Shown here: in pieces, positions 60,159-64,000 of the stretch | How the letters are laid out: each line of letters begins with the position of its first letter | How positions within the stretch are numbered: the stretch's first letter is position 1 | Source: Brachybacterium sp. UMB0905 | GTDB lineage: Bacteria; Actinomycetota; Actinomycetes; Actinomycetales; Dermabacteraceae | Assembly: GCF_002871795.1 (NCBI RefSeq) | Contig: NZ_PNHL01000006.1 | Location: forward strand, 62,001-126,000 | DNA length: 64,000 nucleotides | Direction: 5' to 3' | Translations under genes and position numbers: made by a program | The notes under the pieces: generated by a model | What the model saw: the letters and a program-made list of their open reading frames with translations, nothing else | What the model was told of the DNA's origin: nothing | Database searches by the model: none

Positions 60159-61606
60159 CCCCTCGACGGGCGCACCGGGTCAGACGGCCTCGCGGGGGTC
60201 GATGGCGTCGAGTCGGCGGGCCGGGCGAGGACACTGGTCAGGGCGCGTTCGCGATGCTCGCGCTCCCGGCGAGCCCGGGCCGATTCCCAGCGCAGACGCC
60301 AGGGCGAGTACCGCTCCGCGGCGAGCGCGAGCTGCAGACCGCGGGTGAGCGCCAGATCCGTGGGCGAGGCCGGCAGGTCGGCGAGCTCTGCAGCGCGCTC
60401 GGGCAACAGGTGCCCGCGCCCGCACGCGCTCCAGCGGACGGCCACCTGGAGGATCCGCGACCGGGTGTCCAGCAGGGAATGCCCGGCGCCGGGGATCTGG
60501 ATCAGCTGGGCGCCGGGGATCCGGGCAGCGAGCTCCCGGGCGATCATCGGCGGGGAGATCAGGTCCCGGCTGCCGGAGAGCACGAGCGTCGGCGCGGTGA
60601 TACGGCGCGAGAGCTCATGCAGGTCATACGGCTCACCGGTGAAATCGGGGACGGCACGGGCCTGCTGGGCGGCCAGCAGCAGCGGGTCCAGCGGCCCGCC
60701 GTCGGCGTGGGCGCCGCTACCCAGCTGGGTGTGCAGAAGACGACTGGTGAGGTCGAACTCGGCGATGAAGGGGGTGGACTGCAGCCAGCCCTGGGTGAGG
60801 ACCTGGCGGACGGAGGACCAGGTGAGGCCGCCGCGGCCATGCGCCAGCAGATCCACGAGATCGGCGACGGCCTCCGTCCCGCCGTGCTCGTGCACGGCCA
60901 GCACCACGGCCCCGGCCCGCTCGATGTCCACGGTGCCGTCCGCGGCCAGGCGCCGCAGGGCCCGGGCCGTCGGGGCGGTCGCGGGCTCGGTGCCCTCCCA
61001 GTAGAGCGCCCGCAGGGCCCGCTGGGCGATCGCCTCATCACTGGCGGAGGTCAGCGGGGAGTCCAGGACGAGGGAGTGCACCCGCTCGGGGTGCAGGGCC
61101 GCGAGCAGCTGCGCGAGGTAGGCGCCGTAGCCGGTGCCCACCACCGCCACCTGCTCGGCGCGGGCGTGGTCCAGCACCGCCAGCAGGTCCGGCAGCACTT
61201 CCTCGAGGCGAATCGCCTCGGCGGGCAGGTCCTGCCCACGATCGTCCAGGCGGGAGAAGCCCACGCCACGGTGCTCCATCATGATGACGTCCAGGCCCCT
61301 ACCGGCGAGGCTGCGGCGCAGCACGTCATAGGGCAGGACGGAGGCGCGCGAGGGCCCGTCGGGCAGCAGCAGGACGGGCACCTGCGGGGCGGGGGTGGGT
61401 GGCCCGACGGGCCTGGCCCCGCTGGTCCCGCTCCGGGGGTGTTCCCGGCGCCGACGGGGCGTGGTGCGGGCGTAGCGCAGCGGGAACAGCTCGGGGCGCG
61501 CGGAGTCGATCTCGCGGTAGACCGTCATGAGGTCATTGCGCAACTGCAGCAGATCGTCCTGGGTGACGCGGTCGAAGAGGTCCCCGGGCTTCTTGCGCCC
61601 GATCAT
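60155..61606 (-). CDS. Alpha/beta-hydrolase of the TAP/proline iminopeptidase-like type
   Basis: Predicted 483 aa from ATG 61606, which shares one base with the preceding stop (TGATG). The fold is seen in VPVLLLPDGPSRASVLPYDVL, MMEHRGVGFSRLDD, then VAVVGTGYGAYLAQLLAALHPERVHSLVLDSPL. The nucleophile elbow GTGYGA has Tyr where Ser is normal (GxSxG), so the usual catalytic Ser is missing. The C-terminal part has APTLVLSGSRDLISPP (Asp) and PGAGHSLLD (His). Either a non-catalytic relative or an unusual active site is possible. It follows the prolyl oligopeptidase gene in one operon. Confidence 0.75.
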   Translation of the reverse strand: MIGRKKPGDLFDRVTQDDLLQLRNDLMTVYREIDSARPELFPLRYARTTPRRRREHPRSGTSGARPVGPPTPAPQVPVLLLPDGPSRASVLPYDVLRRSLAGRGLDVIMMEHRGVGFSRLDDRGQDLPAEAIRLEEVLPDLLAVLDHARAEQVAVVGTGYGAYLAQLLAALHPERVHSLVLDSPLTSASDEAIAQRALRALYWEGTEPATAPTARALRRLAADGTVDIERAGAVVLAVHEHGGTEAVADLVDLLAHGRGGLTWSSVRQVLTQGWLQSTPFIAEFDLTSRLLHTQLGSGAHADGGPLDPLLLAAQQARAVPDFTGEPYDLHELSRRITAPTLVLSGSRDLISPPMIARELAARIPGAQLIQIPGAGHSLLDTRSRILQVAVRWSACGRGHLLPERAAELADLPASPTDLALTRGLQLALAAERYSPWRLRWESARARREREHRERALTSVLARPADSTPSTPARPSDPVRPSRG

Positions 61607-63759
61607 CACCGCGCTGCCCCGCCGAGGGTGCGCCACAGGAACGTGTACATGAGGGCGTTCATGCGCGCCGCCTGCCCGTTGTCCGCTGCGCCCCCGTGGC
61701 CGCCCTCGATGTTCTCCCACGAGCGCACATCGGCCCCCAGCGACTCCAGGGCCGCGGTGAGCTTGCGGGCGTGACCGGGGTGGACGCGGTCATCCCGGGT
61801 GGAGGTGAGCACGAAGGCGGGCGGGTACTCCACGTCCTCGCGCAGCAGGTGGTAGGGGCTGAACGTGCGGATGAACTCCCAGTCCTCGGTATCGGGGTCG
61901 CCGTACTCGGCCATCCAGGAGGCACCGGCCAGCAGGTGGGAGAAGCGCTTCATATCCAGCAGCGGCACCTGGATGATGACCGCGCCGAACAGCTCCGGGT
62001 ACTGGGTGAGCATGTTGCCGGTGAGCAGCCCGCCGTTGGAGCCGCCGCGCACCGCGAGGTGCTCGCGGTCGGTGACGCCGCGCTCGATGAGGTCCTTCGC
62101 CACGGAGGAGAAGTCCTCGTAGGCCTTGTGGCGGTTCTGCTTGAGGGCGGCGCGGTGCCAGCGTGGCCCGTACTCGCCGCCGCCGCGGATGTTCGCCAGC
62201 ACGTAGGTGCCACCGCGCTCGAGCCAGGCCTTGCCGATCGCGCCCAGGTAGCCGGGGGTCAGGGATACCTCGAAGCCGCCGTAGCCGTACAGCAGGGTGG
62301 GGCTGGGTGCATCGTCCCCGCTCTCGCGCGGGCGAGAGATCTCGAAGTAGGGGATGCGGGTGCCGTCGTCGCTGGTGGCGAAGTGCTGGGTGACCTCGAG
62401 ACCCTCGGCGTCGAAGCGGGCGGGCGCAGCCTTGATCTGCTCGAGCTCACCGGGCTCGCCGCCGTCGGCGACGCCTGCGAGGTCGCCGACGTACAGGGTG
62501 GTGGGGCGGATGAAATCGGTGACGGTCAGCCAGATGCGGTCATCGACATCGGAGTCCACCGCGGCGACGGACAGCGACCCGTTCAGCTCCGGGTAGAGGT
62601 CCCGCCGCACCCAGGCGCCGTGCTCATCGCGGGTGTGGACCTCCAGGCGATGCACGACGTCCTCGAGGATCGTGAGTACCACCGCGGTGCGGGTGATCGT
62701 CATGCCCGCGAGCGACGTCGTCTCGGTGGGTTCGAAGAGCATGTGCAGCTCGGGGTCCCCGTTCATGAAGCGGGCGAAGTCCCCCACCACGAGGGAGCCC
62801 GACGGGTAGGTGTCCTCCCCCACCTGCCAATCGCTGCGCGGCGAGAAGATGCCGAGGTCCCGGTGCGCGGTCACCTCGAGGTCGCGGGGGACGTCCACTG
62901 CGGTCAGCGCGGGCGGCTCCTGCTCGCGGTCCACGACGTGCACGGTCGTGTCGTAGAAGGCGTGGGCCTCGATGATCCAGTCCCGCTCCCAGCCCGGGGT
63001 GGAGTCATGGCCCATGAACACCGACATGTCCGTGGCGGGCACCTCGTGGACCAGCTGCGCCTCGGCGAGCGCGGTGCCGCGCCGCCACAGCCGCACCTGG
63101 CGCGGGTAGCCGGAGGTGGTCATGGTGTCCTCACCGAAGTCGGTGGAGACCCACAGGGTGTCGCGGTCGATCCAGGAGACCCCGCCCTTGGACTCGGGGC
63201 GCACGAAACCCCCATCGGCCGGATCGACGAACGCGCGGGTCTTCAGGTCGAACTCGCGGGTGACGTCCGCGTCGGACCCCCCGTGGGACAGAGAGATCAG
63301 GGCGTGGCGGTAGGGCTCACCCTCAGCGGGGCGCAGCAACTGAGCACCGTGCCACACCCAGTCCTCACCCTCGGTCTCGTTCAGCGCATCGAGGTCCAGC
63401 AGGATCTCCCACTCAGGCTCGTCGGTGCGGTAGGAGTCCCAGGTGGTGCGGCGCCACAGGCCGCGCTCATGCTCGGCGTCGGTCCAATAGTTGTAGAGGT
63501 GCTCGCCACGGGCGGTGACGCCGGGGATGCGGTCCTTCGCATCGAGGATCTCGCGGATCTCGCGCTGCAGGGTCTCCGCGAGCGGAGCACCCTCGGGGTC
63601 CGACGGGTCCGCGACCGCATCCAGCTCCGCTTCGGCCCGCGCATTGCGCTCCCGCACCCAGACCAGGGCCTCGTCTCCGGTGACGTCCTCGAGCCAGAGG
63701 TGCGGGTCGGTGCTGCCGTCGGGGGCGGGCAGCTGCGGGGTGCGGGGATCGGCGGTCAT
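61606..63759 (-). CDS. Prolyl oligopeptidase family serine peptidase (S9A)
   Basis: Predicted 717 aa, cytosolic. The N-terminal propeller carries the opening PHLWLEDVTGDEALVWVRERN, and the C-terminal hydrolase domain has the GGSNGG elbow with Ser574, Asp656/Asp657 in STRDDRVHPGHARK and His688 in EGGHGG. GGEYGPRWHRAALKQNRHKAYEDF is the family loop before the elbow. The enzyme cleaves short peptides after proline. Length fits. It overlaps the upstream gene by 4 nt (ATGA) and the hydrolase start by one base, so three genes are coupled. Confidence 0.94.
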   Translation of the reverse strand: MTADPRTPQLPAPDGSTDPHLWLEDVTGDEALVWVRERNARAEAELDAVADPSDPEGAPLAETLQREIREILDAKDRIPGVTARGEHLYNYWTDAEHERGLWRRTTWDSYRTDEPEWEILLDLDALNETEGEDWVWHGAQLLRPAEGEPYRHALISLSHGGSDADVTREFDLKTRAFVDPADGGFVRPESKGGVSWIDRDTLWVSTDFGEDTMTTSGYPRQVRLWRRGTALAEAQLVHEVPATDMSVFMGHDSTPGWERDWIIEAHAFYDTTVHVVDREQEPPALTAVDVPRDLEVTAHRDLGIFSPRSDWQVGEDTYPSGSLVVGDFARFMNGDPELHMLFEPTETTSLAGMTITRTAVVLTILEDVVHRLEVHTRDEHGAWVRRDLYPELNGSLSVAAVDSDVDDRIWLTVTDFIRPTTLYVGDLAGVADGGEPGELEQIKAAPARFDAEGLEVTQHFATSDDGTRIPYFEISRPRESGDDAPSPTLLYGYGGFEVSLTPGYLGAIGKAWLERGGTYVLANIRGGGEYGPRWHRAALKQNRHKAYEDFSSVAKDLIERGVTDREHLAVRGGSNGGLLTGNMLTQYPELFGAVIIQVPLLDMKRFSHLLAGASWMAEYGDPDTEDWEFIRTFSPYHLLREDVEYPPAFVLTSTRDDRVHPGHARKLTAALESLGADVRSWENIEGGHGGAADNGQAARMNALMYTFLWRTLGGAAR

Positions 63760-64000
63760 CGGCTCTCCTGGTGAGTGGTGGTGAAGTCGGTCAGGGTGCG
63801 CTTCCAGGCGTCTTTCCAGACGGCCCGCGCATCGGCGTCATCAAGTCCCTTGTGCTCGATCGAGAGGGTCGAACGGCCTTCGTCTTTGGCAGTGATGTTC
63901 ACGCTGAGGCGCGAGCCGTCCACGAGGCCCGCTCGCCAGTAGCGCCACTTCTCTGTGTCGGTGAGGGAGGGATCCTGGATCCCGAGCTCGGCGCGGCGCG
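63756..64000 (-). CDS. SRPBCC/AHSA1-like protein, 5' end beyond the window (C-terminal part)
   Basis: A minus-strand frame runs in from the window edge and stops at 63756, overlapping the prolyl oligopeptidase start (ATGA). The 81 visible residues read as strands and a long C-terminal helix: LTDTEKWRYWRAGLVDGSRLSV, then STLSIEHKGL and ARAVWKDAWKRTLTDF. The closing W..AW...L pattern and strand order fit the end of SRPBCC (START-like, AHSA1) domains. Without the N-terminal half this is a tentative family call. Confidence 0.55.
   Translation of the reverse strand, partial: RRAELGIQDPSLTDTEKWRYWRAGLVDGSRLSVNITAKDEGRSTLSIEHKGLDDADARAVWKDAWKRTLTDFTTTHQESR

Overview
This window is a high-G+C, densely packed bacterial chromosome segment that looks like an actinobacterium (Actinomycetota). 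The gene content points to Micrococcales, and I would place it near Brachybacterium/Dermabacteraceae, but that placement is inference. Supporting signs are the GuaB3 paralogue beside a normal GuaB, a MoxR/DUF58/DUF4129 locus, a MoeZ-type sulphurtransferase, DUF3817 and SURF1 genes, and many genes whose start codon sits 6-7 nt after a TANNNT -10 hexamer, the pattern of actinobacterial leaderless transcripts. I found no tRNA, rRNA or CRISPR array.

Positions 1 to about 5,700 are an accessory island of plasmid, phage or ICE type. It holds the end of a RepA-like AAA ATPase, a phage-type Cys/His protein, an excisionase-like HTH protein and several small unknown genes in a chain of 4-nt overlaps. 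Next come a lower-G+C gene with a duplicated ADP-ribosyltransferase-like domain and a small serine recombinase with a consensus TATAAT promoter. A non-coding block of about 500 nt with degenerate direct repeats follows, then two small minus-strand genes. Related repeat motifs in opposite orientation lie on both sides of the ART-like/recombinase cassette.

The remainder, from 5,840 on, reads as chromosome. Region by region: a divergent pair of Tat-exported C39-like cysteine peptidases (5.8-7.4 kb); serine catabolism, sdaA-sdaC with a YheO-type regulator and a DUF853 ATPase (7.5-12.8 kb); two acyltransferase-type proteins and a truncated MFS remnant (12.9-15.4 kb); guaA-DUF3817-SURF1 (15.5-18.4 kb); pta-ackA (18.5-21.9 kb); membrane proteins, guaB3 and an exonuclease (22.0-26.0 kb); a 58-nt palindrome; glycogen phosphorylase (26.3-28.7 kb); guaB (29.4-30.9 kb); a tightly coupled group of ThrE exporter, membrane proteins and a pseudouridine synthase (31.0-34.8 kb); groES-groEL under CIRCE (34.9-37.0 kb); a phosphodiesterase-like protein; a molybdenum-cofactor cluster (37.9-43.4 kb); a dipeptide/oligopeptide ABC transporter operon (43.6-49.5 kb); a second moeA; a methyltransferase leading into a MoxR operon (51.3-56.8 kb); msrA; an unexported sialidase with a DUF2079 membrane protein; and an alpha/beta hydrolase, prolyl oligopeptidase and SRPBCC-like gene series cut by the window edge.

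Functionally, guaB, guaB3 and guaA cover the guanine branch of purine synthesis. pta and ackA interconvert acetyl-CoA and acetate. sdaC imports serine and sdaA deaminates it to pyruvate. moaA, moaC, moaD, moaE, mogA, moeA and moeZ form a nearly complete route from GTP to molybdenum cofactor. The dpp-type operon imports peptides that the prolyl oligopeptidase could help degrade. The accessory island is where unfamiliar biology is most likely; its ART-like gene, recombinase and repeats are the main candidates.
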